Positions 43,591 to 56,292 are shown, numbered from the stretch's first letter. The stretch: DNA of 64,000 bases from Smallanthus sonchifolius (GCA_023525975.1 CM042042.1:44279880-44343879), one strand, 5' to 3'. The notes: generated by a model not told the origin, from the letters alone. Numbers and translations are program-made.

Positions 43591-43700
43591 AAACCACTTA
43601 AGTCAATTACCACATTTGTTTGACTCTAAACCACTTAAGTCAATTACCACATTTGTTTGACTCGAAACCACATAAGTCAAATTCACCAAAGCAACATACT
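43591..43700. repeat. 37-bp tandem repeat, right half
   Basis: Two full 37-bp units start at 43591 and 43628, with a third partial unit at 43665. Each contains AAACCACTTAAGTCAATTAC and ends TTTGTTTGACTC. The repeat continues the array at 8493-8592 across element A. Confidence 0.85.
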
Positions 43701-44881
43701 CACATTTGCACATATGAAATTCAATAAAATCAACATGTATAACAAGTATATGCATTTACTACCACCTAGCATTACTAAGTAAGTGCAAAACACTTACCTT
43801 TATCTACAAACGATTCCACTTGGTTTTCAAGCTAGCTCCTTTAATGCCTTGTTCACCTAGAAATCAACTTGCATTTAGAAATCTTATGATCTCAATTCAT
43901 TCACCAATTGAGATTTAAGACACACCTATGATATAAAGATCAACATTCTAGCATAGATTGATTAACATGACCTTAATCAAACCTTCAACACCCAAATACC
44001 ACCTTTCAACCTAAATGACCCGTTTGACCCGTTATAGTCAAACTTCCAATCCACCAATTCACCATTTCCAATTAAGGTCTAACACCCTCCCTAGACCTTA
44101 TGAATTACACACATTCTAAACTTGATTAATTACACCTTAAACAAGTTTTAACCTCCCTACACAATCATTCACCCATTTTGACCCGTTTAGGTTCCACCCA
44201 TTTTCACCCAAACTCCCAACTTCTTAACTCACCAAATTGGTTAAGGGTTATTACTTGGTTATGTGTTTAATCACACCATAAATACTTACCAACTCCCAAT
44301 TACCATCCAAACAAATTAATTTCAAAAACCCCCAATTTCATCTCAAGAACCCTAATTTTCAAATCATAAAAATTGGGTGTTTAAATCATGTAATTCATGA
44401 TTCTCCAAGTTCATTAACACTAGATTAAAGCCTTTAGAAAAGATTTAATCCGAATCACCCCACCAATTGACCCAATTTGGGTTTTCTACCAAAACCCACC
44501 AAGAATTTCATTAATGGAGGTTCAATGAATTAAAAGGTCACTTACTTGATGTTTGGAAAGAGAAGAACACATAGAAATCAACTAATTTCACATGCAACTT
44601 ATCAAAATTGGATTTGTGCTTCATCTCCTTCTCTCCCTGGTGTAAAAATCGCTTGAACACACACACTTATGTGTGTGTTCTGCGATACCCTCACACACAT
44701 AAGAAATCAACTTTGCCCGATTAACCAAATGGCCCCTAGACTTCCAGTTTTGCCCTTATTAACTAAAAAGTTAATTTTACTCAATTGCAACTAAACCTTC
44801 CACCTTTTTTTTGGTTTATTTACCCCCTTATAATATGTTTTTCACACATCATTTATTTAAACCGAAAAATGGTTTGTTACA
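43594..44881 (-). repeat. Right part of the decayed gypsy LTR (element L0)
   Basis: It ends at 44881 with ...GGTTTGTTACA followed by AATCACCCCCCC. On the minus strand this is a polypurine tract (GGGGGGGTGATT) followed by an LTR starting TGTAACAAACC. Together with 7626-8592 it would be the 3' LTR of a minus-strand element. No coding sequence is seen. There are AT-rich and CCCATTT/GACCCGTTT words, and a CACACACACTTATGTGTGTG inverted stretch at about 44658-44677. Confidence 0.5.
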
Positions 44882-45426
44882 AATCACCCCCCCTAATACA
44901 CAACTTAGGGTACCAAATCAACATTACTCATCTTTACTTTCTTAACGTCACCTCCACCTTTGATTGTGCTTTCAATGAACAATACTTAGAAGATCCATCA
45001 TTGCACAATTAATTCTCTCCACTACATCTTGAGAAGCAACAACAACTTCTCCCGCCAATCATTTCTGTGAATGGACCATGTGAAATGTTTCATGGAGTAT
45101 ACTCGACTTCTCTCGTATCTCCAATTGGAAATCCACACCATTATAGTCCATAAGTTGGATGACCCAACAAAACAGGGACTTAGCCTCCCACGTTTTTAAA
45201 CCTGCAAGAACTCCTTTCGAGGGGAAACTTTGGTAGTACCAAGTTCCCAATTGAATATTAACACACCTCCTCCCAATAATCGATTAGGGTTTTCTATCAT
45301 ATTTTGAGCGGATTTGCAATCGTGCTTACTTACAAGATCTTCTACACCATGCTTTGAATCACACCTTTGTTTCTATATCTAAGTAAATACCTCCACCCCA
45401 AAATATTTGTGTTCAACACCAACTAC
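44882..45426 (-). pseudogene. C-terminal end of L0 gypsy pol, decayed
   Basis: The minus-strand frame 45250-45059 reads like the end of a gypsy integrase: SKGVLAGLKTWEAKS corresponds to the SPWKGVxRFGKxGKL motif, and HETFHMVHSQK to the HxTFHVSNLKKC motif of elements A and B. The rest is degraded. It is truncated at 45426 by insertion of gypsy D. Confidence 0.6.
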
Positions 45427-46567
45427 TGTGACACCCGACAAATTTCGGTTAACACTGTTAACTCAAACTCCGTTATCTCGTACGAACTCAGTTAGTCCAG
45501 TTAACTCTGTTACAAACCTCAGGGACTTATTTTGTCAATAATTAAACTGAAACTACAAGGACCAAGGTTGTAATTATCCTAAACCCAATCTGTTGATTTT
45601 GGAAATTCAAAATCGAGCCCCTTGAGTCCAAATCAAACCCGTAACTTGCATGGCTATTCAAATTCAGAATGGTAATGAGTAGCATTGATGAATTCGAGCA
45701 TAACCTATCAGTTTCCATACGTTTATCTCTGTAATGATTAAGAATTAATCGAATTAAAGTCCACAAAGTCGAAACCATTGACACCATCGTCGACCACTAT
45801 CAAACTCGCCCAATTCAATCATCATTCTGCAATCAAACAGTTCCCACACCTTGAACGAACCTCTGGGAAGCCCCTAATCTATTTGCGCACCTAATCTAAT
45901 TTGTTCGATCACTGTTATTGATTAAAACCATTTCAATTCGGCTTTGAATGCGATTTCCTAGCGAGTTGGAGTGGTTAGTGTGTGTGTGACTGTTGTGGGA
46001 GAGACCAGGGTTAGTGTCTCTCCACTCTCTTTTATTTTTTAAACAGAATTTTGTATATTATTCTTAAACAAAAACAAACCCGTTATTATTATATAAATAT
46101 GTTTTATCTTCGAAAAATACCTGTAGGGTCGGGATTGAATTTATAATATATTTTTGAGCATTTTGTCTAAATGAAAAATAATATAATTTATTATATTATA
46201 TTTCTTATGACTATTATTAAATTCGTAAAACACACAATCAATGGTTTTATACTCGGGTTTGGTTTTATAACCCGTTTTAATATTATTTCTCACTTTTAAA
46301 AATAATATATTTATATTATTTTCAAACCGTAACTCCAATTAAACATAATATATTTTTATATATTATTTTTGTCACGTTTATAAACATTTTGTAACACTTC
46401 GAACATATAAATATCATAGTTATTTATATTATTTTCCCATAAATATATTCTCAAATAAAAAGAATATATATATTTATTATTTTTACCACATAAATGATTA
46501 TTTTATTAATCTTACGAAATTAAAAATAATATATTAAGTTATATTATTTCTTAAACCATGTATAGAT
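45427..46567 (+). repeat. Element D 5' LTR, first part
   Basis: 1141 bp from TGTGACACCC to the copia insertion. The last five bases, TAGAT at 46563-46567, are the left copy of element E's target duplication. It is AT-rich after 46060. No ORF of interest. Confidence 0.85.
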
Positions 46568-46748
46568 TGTAGATGCATGATATGTCCCTAATCCCTTGTA
46601 GTATGTATTTCATCTATGTTTAATGTAACTATTTGATATATTAATGAAATTACATGTTTATCCTTAATGTTTACTCATATGTAACGACTGTGTATTAAAC
46701 GATCTGATAAATATCGATAACGTTGATCAATCGTGCTAATGAAAGGCC

Positions 46749-46943
46749 CATTCGCACGAATGGATCATGAGAATGATCCATTCGCGCGAATAGATCATGA
46801 GAATGATTCATTCGCTAGAATAAGTCATGAGAATGATTCATTTGTACGAATGAACCATTCTGATGATTCATTCTTACGAATGAACTATTCTACTGATTCA
46901 TTCGCACGAATGAGTCCATTCACATGGCTCATTCGTACGAATG
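46749..46943. repeat. Seven palindromes at 30-bp spacing in U3 of element E
   Basis: Motifs of the form CATTCG(C/T)ACGAATG start at 46749, 46779, 46809, 46839, 46869, 46899 and 46930. The core ATTCGTACGAAT is perfectly palindromic. Between them are ATGAGAATGAT-like spacers. The last motif ends about 10 bp before the TATA-like run. The same set is in the 3' LTR from 59844. Confidence 0.93.
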
Positions 46944-46951
46944 GCCTCTAC

Positions 46952-46965
46952 ACTATATATATAAC
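46952..46965 (+). promoter_or_regulatory. TATA-like promoter of element E
   Basis: ACTATATATATAAC sits directly after the palindrome cluster and about 300 bp before the LTR end, a usual position for a copia promoter. Confidence 0.6.
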
Positions 46966-47274
46966 TTTCACTTCATGAGCACAAAAAATATAGGAGAGAC
47001 TAACTAGAGCAGAACCAGACTAAGCAACAGAACACACACAAACTCTTTGCACTGGCGTTGTCGAATCTCTGTCCGTTGAGAGTTTCCAGGTCTTGTATCC
47101 AACTTCTCTACACCAAAGGGTCGATAGAAACCTTTGTTTCGACATCTAATCCGCTCGTTTCTCACGACCCGATCCGTGTCATAGATTGGATTGCCAATCA
47201 AATCGGATTCCGCACGATTTGGTTCGGTTAATGTGTTGAATCATTGGATCAAGGTAGATCCCGATCCAACAAAG

Positions 47275-47287
47275 TGATATCAGAGCC
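47275..47287 (+). promoter_or_regulatory. Primer-binding site of element E
   Basis: TGATATCAGAGCC, three bases after the 5' LTR, is the initiator tRNA-Met site with one change from TGGTATCAGAGCC. Confidence 0.85.
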
Positions 47288-47488
47288 ATTGTGCTCTAGA
47301 TTCAACATAGAAAATCTAATCTTGCTTTTTCTATCTTCTTGAATGTTATAAAGATCACTTGATCGCTGTTTAGCCACGTTCAAAACTTGTGATTATTGCT
47401 TCTGAGTGATCTGGTCATTTCAGTTTCCAGATCTGATAAAAGGCTCAATCATTGGTGCTTTTTGGTGCAAAAAAGTCAAACAGCTCTC

Positions 47489-47665
47489 TGTCGTACGAAT
47501 GGCTACTATGATGAACTTCATTCGCACGAATGGCTCCTACCATTCGCACGAATAGATCAAGTCTCCTGCTCATTCGTTCAAGCTTCCAATCGCACGAATA
47601 GAAAATTCCATTCGCACGAATAGAAAATTCCATTCGCACGAATAGACCCATTCGCACAAATCTCT
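47489..47665. repeat. Palindrome cluster in the element E leader
   Basis: Copies and half-copies of CATTCGCACGAATG occur at about 47489, 47519, 47540, 47588, 47610, 47631 and 47649, between the primer site and the gag ATG at 47682. The last intervals are about 21 bp. Confidence 0.85.
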
Positions 47666-47681
47666 TCTAAAATTTTTTACC

Positions 47682-50531
47682 ATGTCGGACTTAGCCTTTG
47701 TTGCCGGTCAGAACAGCAAAATCCAAAACTTGTTATTAATCGATAATGAAGCTGGAAATGCTAACAAGGCTCCAAAACTCATGACAATGGACGAATATCA
47801 TCACTAGAAAAACAGGTTTGAGATACACATTAATGGAGTTGATACAAACTTATGGATGATGTTAGAGAATGGATATAAGAAAGTGTTGAGTAAGGATGGA
47901 ACTCCTGTTTTGCCTTCCCTTTTAAGCGAACAACAAAGAAAAGAATATGACTTAGAAAAGAAGGCATATGCTATCCTATCTCAGGCCATATCAAGAGAAA
48001 TATTTCATCAATTCAGGCAGTTTACATCTTCAAAATCTCTGTGGGATGCCTTAGAACAACGTCACGAAGGAAATGCTTCGTTGAAAATGGGATTCATTCT
48101 TGATGGTTCTCAAACAGAACAATACTCTTGGAACCATTGACATCAATGAATTTCTTCAGATATTGAGAGAACAAGAGGTGTTGAATAAGTGGAAGCTAAA
48201 GAGAGGCGTACAAGCTCAGGATCCTTCATTGTACTATTCTACATCAACTCAACAAAATGTTCCTTTGCAGACTGCGTTTGTATCAAACATGTCAAATGTT
48301 TCAGCCAGCCAGTCTTCAACAGCTCATGCTTCAGTTTCATCAAGCTCGGTTCCAAAGCAGGGAAATACTGCTAGTACTCCTCCACCAAGCCCCATTAAAT
48401 TGCAAACAGACAACTTCGACAAGGTTACTATCGAAGTGGCCAAGGAACACATGGCACTGTTGTCTACCGTTATCAATTCATATGACAGTCTTGTTGCTGG
48501 ACAGGTTGGAAACAGTCATCTGACAGCAGAAGACTATGCTCAGATTGATAAGGATGAAATGGATCGAATTGATATAATGTGGGCTCTTGCAAGTGCAGTC
48601 AGAAGAGCGAGAGATTATGTAAAAAGGACAGGAAAAACTCTCGAAGGGAACAAAGACACTACTTATGGTTTTGATCTGTCTGCTGTTGTTTGTTTTAACT
48701 GTGGTGAGAAAGGGCATTTTGCTAGGCAATGTGAAAAGCCTAAACAGACTAGAAACCGCAACCCTTTCAACAACCGTCAAAGCTAACCGAAGCCACAAAC
48801 TCAAAATACAGAAACAAACCTTGTTCCAGTTACTCTTGCACAAGATAAGGGCACTTCAAGTGAAACAAAAGCTATGGTTGTTCAAACAGATGAGACTGTT
48901 GATTGGTCTTTTAAATTTGGAGCTGATGGCAGTTCAGGGGATAGAGCTTACATGGCAATGGCTGAAGAATCAGATTCTGATGCTGAGAGAGAGATTGCTT
49001 CAGAAAGTTCATCAGCTGAAGATGACACATCTTCAAACAGTTCTGGCTTCACAGCTGAGAATGAAGAAAAATCATCTGTCGTCTCTTCAAGTCAATCAAA
49101 AACTGATGTGGATGATAACAATTCCTCTTCTGAATCTACATGTAGCTGTGCTTTTATGGTAAAAACATCCACAAGCATTCAGGTAAATTCTGACAGTTTT
49201 GAAAGTGAGTCTGAATCTCAACCGTGTTTAATTTGTGATGAACTTGAAAAGAAAGTTGAGGCACTTAAAAGTCACAACACAGACTTAATTGCTGATTTAA
49301 CTGGTTGTCTTGAAGCAAACCGTGTTTTAAAGGGAAACGAACTTGCCTTCAAAAACAAAATTGATCTTTTAAACAGGCAAGTTCATGAATTAGAAATCTG
49401 TGTTCTCAACAAACAAAATGCCATCACCTTTTATTTAAACACGATTGATGAAACAAAGAAAAAGCTGGCGCTTGTCGAATGTGATTATGAAACTTTAAAT
49501 CAAAAGCTGAAAAGTTATTCAAATGCTTCTTACATTCTTGATTACATGGTTTCACAGCGTCCAGGAAAAAAAATGTTGGGATGGGGTATAACAATTGTCC
49601 TTCACCTGTGTTGAATACTATGGTAAACACACCGGATGATAACCCAATCACTGACTTTAAGGTCAAAACGCCACTTGTCGTTGATCCAACCGAAAACAAA
49701 ATTTCTCAACCAAAGGTTAACGATAATGGTGCTTCGACCTCGGAGTCCCAATGTGTTGATGGAATGGTAGAAGAGTGGGATGAAGACGACGATGAGTGCC
49801 CTACTCGTGGTTTGGGACACAAAAACTCGTCTGCTCCACAGAATGACAGCATTGGTATTTCAAAATCTGCTTCTAAAAATGTTTTTAAAATTAAACAAAC
49901 CAATTGCCGTCCATCTTATCCCACTACTTCTGATCAGAAGAGTCAAGTAACCAAAGCCTCAATCAAAAAGGTTAATTTTGTTAAAGCTGGAGAGTCTGTT
50001 CAATCAAACAAGTCACTCTCTTCAGCTGAACTAAAAGAAGCTAAGGCTGGTGGTTCAAAAACTCACCAAAGTGAAAATCAATACAGATCTCCGAGGTTGG
50101 TTGAGCGGAGATACTGTTTTGAGTGCGGTACACAAGGACACGTTGTTGTCAACTGTCCTTATCTTTAGAAGCCAAGTAAAAGAGTTAACCATTTTCCAGA
50201 AAATAAACAAAAGTTTTTAAAGTCAAAATCTAACTCTTTTACCCAACAACAAGTGCATCAAAAGAAAGTTAAACAAAAGATGCATGACTTGTTGGTCTCT
50301 GATTCGAGTTCCACACCTGTACAAATCGTTAAGCAATCCACTGTTTACCACAAACAGTCGTTGCATAAACAACATGTGTGGAAAGCAAAATCAGATGATG
50401 CTTCTGACGACTGTACTTCAAAGTCAAATGGTTGTTCCAAAAGTTCACAAGGACAGTGGATGGATTGTACTGTTGTAGATGAGACTGGGAAACCCAAGAC
50501 CGTAAAGGCTTGGGTTCCTAACCTAAACTAA
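47682..50531 (+). pseudogene. gag: Element E gag, broken
   Basis: Starts MSDLAFVAGQ at 47682. A TAG at 47805-47807 interrupts the N-part (MTMDEYHH...). The UBN2-like region (LWDALEQRHEGN) then loses phase near 48100, where the segment usual before the NKWKLK region seems deleted. A CCHC knuckle (CFNCGEKGHFARQC) lies at 48692-48733. A TAA at 48784-48786 and a frameshift at an A-run near 49570 follow. A second knuckle (CFECGTQGHVVVNC) is at 50117-50158, with a TAG at 50166-50168. The frame ends at 50531. The gag has the long, acidic, two-knuckle form of element C. Confidence 0.88.
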
Positions 50532-50545
50532 TTACTTTCCTTCTT

Positions 50546-53500
50546 GTGCAGGTTGTCCTTTATAATCCTATTAGCAATAATTGGATTATTGATAGTGGGG
50601 CATCCAGGCACATGACTGGGAACTTAGCTCTCCTTTTCGATGTCAGAAATATCAAAGGGGGCTATGTTTCATTTGCAGGCGATAAAGGTGGTTTTATCTC
50701 AGCTCAGGGAACACTGTCTAATGGAGCTGTCGCTTTGAAGGTCAACTTTTTCAAACAGTTGGATAACAACTTGCTTTCTGTTTCTCAAATCTGTGATAAG
50801 GAGTTCAAGGTTCTTTTTGATGACAAGCATTGTTATATCTTGAAAAAGGAGTTTATGATTCCAGAAGACATGGTGATTATGTCTGCTCCAAGAGTGAATG
50901 ATCTTTATATTCTTGACATGTCACAAGCATCATCCTCAGTGTCCACAGCATCATGTTTTGTTTCAAAAGCCACTGAGAAGGATTCTATTTTATGGCACAA
51001 AAGAATGGGACATCTCAGTCTCAGAAAAATGAATCATTTGGTGCACAAAAATCTTGTTGAAGGAGTCACTGTGAAAAGTTTTCATCTTCCTGACTTGTGT
51101 GTTTCTTGCAAGAAAGGCAAACAAACCAAGAAATCTCATAAACCCAAATCTCAACATTCCATCACTATACCACTAGAGCTCTTACACATGGACTTGTTTG
51201 GTCCTATCAACCAGAAGAGCATTGCTGGAGACTTATATTGTTTGGTTGTGACGGATGAGTATTCGAGATATTCTTGGGTGATGTTCTTGAAAGAAAAATC
51301 TGAGACTTTTGAATATGTGGAGATTTTGATTACCAAATTGGAGTCTCTGTATAAGTTAAAGGTTAGGAGGATCCGTTCGGACAATGGTACTGAATTTAAA
51401 AATCACCTTATGAAAACTTTCTGTCAAAAACTTGGTATTCACCATGAATTCAGTGTGCCATATGTTCCACAAATGAACGGTGTTGCTGAGAGGAAGAATC
51501 GGACCTTGATAGAAGCGGCAAGGACTATGCTCGCTGACTCAAACTTACCCGTGCAGTTCTGGAACGAAGCTATTGCTAATGCGTGTTACACGCTCAACCG
51601 GGTTCTAGTTGTCAAGCGTCACGATAAAACTTGCTTTGAATTGTTGCATCGACGGAAACCGAACTTACAGTATCTTGAACCGTTCGGCGCTCCATGTACC
51701 ATGTTAAAAAAAGATGCTCATGGCAAGTTTAACGAGAAAGTAGAGGAAGGTTACTTCTTAGGGTACAACACTCCCAATAAAAGAGTTTACAACAAAGCTT
51801 CTGGAAATGTAGAAGAATGGTACCATGTTGATGTTCAAAAGTATAACTCTCCTGCTGCTTGAAGAACTTTTTGCCTCGTTTAATCTTCCTCCAGAATGTT
51901 CAGATGAGGAGGTTGCTGTTCAAATGATGTATGATGCTCAAAATGCAATTGATGAACATGTGCAACCTACTCCCTCATCATCTGACATTCCTGAGTCCTC
52001 CAAAAACACACAAGTCACACATGATGATGACTCTTCTTCTTCAGAGTATGAGGGTTCTCGACAAGAAATAGACCAGCTGATTGAAGATCCTTCCCATGAT
52101 GTTGTACAATTAAGTGATGATGTTTCACATTCTGTGGCAATTGAACAGAGTATCACAAACCTTGATCAAACTGTTGAGGTTCCTGCTCATCCTGTGGGTA
52201 GGATTGATAGAATTCATCCTCAACAGAACATTATTGGTGATCCCACATCTGGTGTCAAAACTAGGGGTCAGATCAACTCTGGAGTCTACTCAGAAATCAT
52301 GGAATCTGGTGTGGTCAACGATTGTGCGCATTCATGTTTCGTCTCGCAAATCGAACCACGGTCTATAACAGATGCTTTAAAAGAAGAATCTTGGGTAAAT
52401 GCAATGCAGGAAGAACTACTCCAATTTCAGAAGCTTGGAGTTTGGAAGTTAGCTGATTTACCAAAAGGAGCTAAGAAGATTGGTACTCGATGGGTTCTTC
52501 GTTGCAAAAGGGATGATCAAGGAATAGTCATAAGAAATAAGGCTCGTTTGGTCGTTCAGGTGTTTAGGTAAATTGAAGGTATAGATTACAATGAAGTGTT
52601 TGCACCGGTTGCTCGTCTGGAAGCAATTCGAATTTTTCTTGCTTATGCATCCTACAAAAGGTTCAAAGTCTATCAAATGGATGTAAAGAGTGCATTCCTT
52701 CATGGAGAAATCAGTGAAGTCGTATACGTCAGTCAACCTCCCGGGTTTGAAGATCCTATGCATCGTGACCGTGTCTACAAATTGGACAAGGCACTGTACG
52801 GATTGCACCAAGCTCCGCGAGCATGGTACGAGACACTTTCCACTCATCTTCTGAACAATGGATTTAGAAGAGGTGTCATCGACTGCACGTTGTTTATTCG
52901 GGAAAAGGGTGGAGAATTTTTAATGGTACAGGTATACGTGGATGACATTATTTTCAGATCGACGAATGATGTTCTGTGCAAAGAATTTGAAAAAGTTATG
53001 CAGGACAAGTTCGAGATGAGTTCCATGGGAGAGATGAAGTTCTTTCTAGGGCTACAAGTAGATCAATCTGAGACAGGGATTTTCCTTCATCAAACCAATT
53101 ATGTTGGAGACATACTGAGCCGATTCAGTATGACTGATGCCAAACCTACTGGTACTCCATTGGCGATCAATCACGGGATTTCGCCTGATGACAAGGGGGA
53201 GTATATTGATGCTACTCTCTATCGAGCCATGATCGGATCTCTCATGTATCTCACGGCATCTCGACCAGACATCATGTTCGCCACGTGTCTCTGTGCCCGA
53301 TATCAGTCAAAACCAAAAGTCTCCCACTTAATTGCTGTCAAAAGGATTTTTCGTTATCTGAAGGGTACTCCTGATCTTGTATTATGGTACTCTAATGATG
53401 ATAACTTTGAGCTTACTGCATATAGTGATTCTGATTATGGTGGTTGCAAAACAGACTTCAAGTCTACATCTGCAGGGTGTCAGTTCTTTGGAAACCGTCT

Positions 53501-53909
53501 CGTGACATGGCAATGCAAAAAGCAGACTTCAGTGGCTACATCTACATATGAAGCTGAATACATCGCTGCTGCCAGTTGCTGTTCTCAGATTATCTGGATT
53601 CAACAGCAACTTCGGGACTACGGTTTGCAATTCTCTAACACTCCTATTTATGTAGATAATTTTGCTGCCATAGTTATCACTAAGAATCCGGTTCAGCATT
53701 CAAAAACCAAACACATCGGTATAAAATATCACTTCATTCGTGACTGTTTTGAAAAGAAACTTATTAATATGGTTCAAATTAACACTGATTTCCAAAAGGC
53801 CGACCTCTATACAAAAGCCTTTGACAAATCAAGATTTTTATTCTTGTTAGAGATAAACGGCATGAAAAAGAAGGATGGCGTTGTTCCGGACCAAGAGTCG
53901 AGTCAATAA
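50546..53909 (+). pseudogene. pol: Element E pol, broken
   Basis: Protease (IIDSGASRHMTG near 50590), GAG-pre-integrase (LWHKRMGHLSLRKM) and integrase (LLHMDLFGPIN; SDNGTEFKN; NGVAERKNRTLIEAART) are in one frame to 51862. A frameshift leads to 51825-52571, the linker and RT start (SWVNAMQEELLQF, GTRWVLR). A second break near 52565 leads to 52596-53909, RT (VFAPVARLEAIR; YVDDIIF near 52937) and RNase H (SDYGGC; TYEAEYIAA). RT and RNase H are otherwise well conserved. Confidence 0.92.
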
Positions 53910-54000
53910 TCATTTTTATCAATTACGTTCCTGTATATATTTTCTTTCTTGCGTTTATTAAAAATCTCAAAAACTCAAAAAGATTTTTCATTTTAAAATT

Positions 54001-54013
54001 TTAGGGGGAGAAA
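54001..54013 (+). promoter_or_regulatory. Internal polypurine tract of element E
   Basis: TTAGGGGGAGAAA, about 95 bp after the RNase H stop, matches the position and core (GGGGGAGA) of the internal tract in element C. Confidence 0.65.
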
Positions 54014-54527
54014 ATGTCAGTAAGAAAATGATCTCTCGCTGAGAAAAATGATAGTACACAGACGCTAGTTATCTGAGACTCCAAAAAGATTTCTATATTG
54101 TGTACAGTTATTTGTGTACAGTTATTTGTGTACAGTTTGTTTAAAAAAAAAAAATTTCAAAAAGATTTTCCATTTTTGTACAGACTAAAACCCAAAAACA
54201 TCTGAAAAACTCAAAAATGAGAAATCGTATCCAACCTTTGGGAAGTAATGGCACACTAACCATATGTATGAAGCACATTGCATTTAAATGTCATAGTGAA
54301 TAGCCACACTAAGTCGACATGTGATGCATTGATAGGCTTATCTTACTGAATCTCGACCATTGATGATCAATCTATACCATATTAGATATTGTCTTGTGAG
54401 TCACATAATGGTGAAAGGATTGACGAAAATCAAAAATAGAAACTGAAGGTGTTTCTCATTCTGTGCACACCAGTTATCATCGGTTTAATGAGATATCAGA
54501 AAGTAGTTATAAAATTAAAAATTAGAT

Positions 54528-54755
54528 TCCGAAGTCGTATACGTGCCATATTGCCTTGTAAATACCTGGCTGAAGCCGTCCATGCGATTAAGAATAAAAT
54601 AAAAGTATGAATCCGAATCCGTATATGTGCCATATTACCGGGTTGCAGCCTGGTTGAAGCCATCCATGGGATAGGATGAACACAAACACCGTTAGCTGCA
54701 TACGTGCCATATTGCCTTGTAAATACCTGGCTGAAGCCGTCCATGAGCTGATGGC
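54528..54755 (+). repeat. Three tandem copies of a roughly 80-bp unit, element E
   Basis: GTGCCATATT occurs at 54543, 54627 and 54703 (steps 84 and 76). Each is followed by CCTGG(C/T)TGAAGCC(G/A)TCCATG. Copies 1 and 3 are most alike. The location after pol and before ORF3 equals that of the triplicated unit in element C, though the sequence differs. Confidence 0.88.
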
Positions 54756-55538
54756 AGTCACTGTGAATACTAAATATATATATATATAAAAATTTGTGTA
54801 GTAAAGAAGTAACAGGGAATAACTGAGATCTCATGAACTTATTATGGCTGGTTAAGTAAGTTGTGCTGATTTGAAACATTAACATATTTTGAAAAGTAAT
54901 TCAAGTCAATTCTTAACTAGTGTGGGACACATAGACAATGGACTCAATCCTTCAAGATCATCTTGTAAGTGTTGAGAAGATGTCTGCATAGGTTTAAGAT
55001 GGACAAACATATCAATGATCGCATTTTGACTAAGTGTACTTAAAGCTCAGATAATTTTCAATGTTGCTGATTGCTATGAGCTTAGTACTGATCCCACGTT
55101 CGGATCTTTCTCACAAAAAGATGTGTAAATACCATTGTATAGTTGTATCTACAAAATTCAAAATGTCTCAGATCATTAGTCATTAAGTCTGTATGATTTC
55201 TCATAAGGATCATTCTTACTAAGACATGCGTGTATATATCTTGTTGATATTATTTTCAGCATTACATATTCAAAAATCCAAAAAGATTTTACTTTTCCTG
55301 AATTTTAGATTATCTGATAAGACTCGAACGACTGTCAGAAAATCAAAATTTGAAAACCGCTTGACTTCCGGATTGATCAAATCGTTCCTTTACTTCATAA
55401 ACTATTCCAAAACTTCATAATTGATCCCTCACTTCATAATTAAATGTAAATTACTTCATAATTAAATTTTTGTTAAAACCAATGTGGTCGGATACCCCAT
55501 TTAACTTGAAAAGTTTAATTTGCATAAGGGGATTGTCC

Positions 55539-55710
55539 CATTCGTACGAATGGATGATGAGAATAGGTCATTCACACGAATGGACTGACCAGAATGGTCC
55601 ATTCGTACGAATGAAGGTTCATTCGTACGAATGAACCAGGCCATCCTATAAATAGGCCATTCATTCGCATGTGCAGAATCATTCGCACAAAACAGAAAGC
55701 ATTCGCACGT
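55539..55710. repeat. Palindrome cluster before ORF3 of element E
   Basis: CATTCGTACGAATG-type motifs start at 55539, 55569, 55600 and 55620 (steps 30, 31 and 20), with further half-sites to about 55710. The same motif as in the LTR. Confidence 0.88.
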
Positions 55711-56019
55711 CTGTTTCATCAAAATCTGAATTTGAACAAAACTCTGTCAAATCTGTAATCTAATCATTCGATTTCTTTTTACAGGTATAACTCCACAAGT
55801 ATTCATCGATTGTATACCGATTCGTGGATGTTCGATTAGATTTAGGGTTCAAAACCGAAAAACAAACTAAAAACGTAAAAAAACTGACTTAATAAACCAA
55901 TTAAAATGCTAAATATTGGTTGAAAACCATAGTCGAGTGTGTTGGTGTCTTTTTCGGCAAATCTTTTCAAGTGTTGGTTGATTTTTGGACAAGTTGGATC
56001 GCGACCCGTCTGTCACACG

Positions 56020-56192
56020 AATGGACATACTCTTCATGTTCATTCGTACGAATGAACGCTCATTCACACGAATGAGAACTCATTCACACGAATGAAAACT
56101 CATTCACACGAATGAACCCTCATTCACACGAATGAACGCTCATTCACATGAATGAACACTCATTCGCACGAATGAATAGGCAGAATGATTCA
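56020..56192. repeat. 20-bp tandem array of palindromes before ORF3 of element E
   Basis: Seven units of exactly 20 bp from 56041 to about 56180, each CATTCNCACGAATGAAC-like. Flanking half-sites lie at 56013-56030 and 56189-56200. They end about 90 bp before the ORF3 ATG. Confidence 0.93.
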
Positions 56193-56265
56193 TTCGTACC
56201 AAGGGAAAAATGGTCCAAAAGTTCATATTTCCAAAATCTTGCATGTATTGATCTGAGGTGCTTCA

Positions 56266-56282
56266 TGTTTTTGTGTTTGCAG
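56266..56282 (+). promoter_or_regulatory. Candidate splice acceptor before ORF3 of element E
   Basis: TGTTTTTGTGTTTGCAG ends at 56282, ten bases before the ORF3 ATG at 56293. The pyrimidine-rich run and CAG fit a plant 3' splice site. The donor is unknown. Confidence 0.5.
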
Positions 56283-56292
56283 ACTGATCGTT

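Larger units (their letters stand above)
46568..47271 (+). repeat. Element E 5' LTR
   Basis: 704 bp. Seven palindromic motifs at 30-bp steps lie upstream of a TATA-like ACTATATATATAAC (46952-46965). An apparent frame at 46733-46978 (repeating ARMDHEND-like residues) is just this repeat translated. Confidence 0.93.
53910..55500 (+). other. Element E inter-ORF non-coding region
   Basis: Between the pol stop and the next palindrome cluster. It contains the internal polypurine tract and three tandem repeats listed separately. Otherwise there are no ORFs with similarity. GTGTACAGTTATTTGTGTACAG words near 54100-54140 are a small duplication. Confidence 0.6.

Noticed and set aside
46733..46978. 81-residue frame with ARMDHEND-like repeats (also 59828-60061)
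   Set aside because: It is a translation of the 30-bp spaced palindromes in U3, upstream of the TATA box, so it is unlikely to be transcribed.
56041..56180. CRISPR-like appearance of the 20-bp, 48-bp and 106-bp palindromic arrays
   Set aside because: There are no unique spacers, the units are contiguous tandem repeats inside plant retrotransposons, and no cas-like genes are present.
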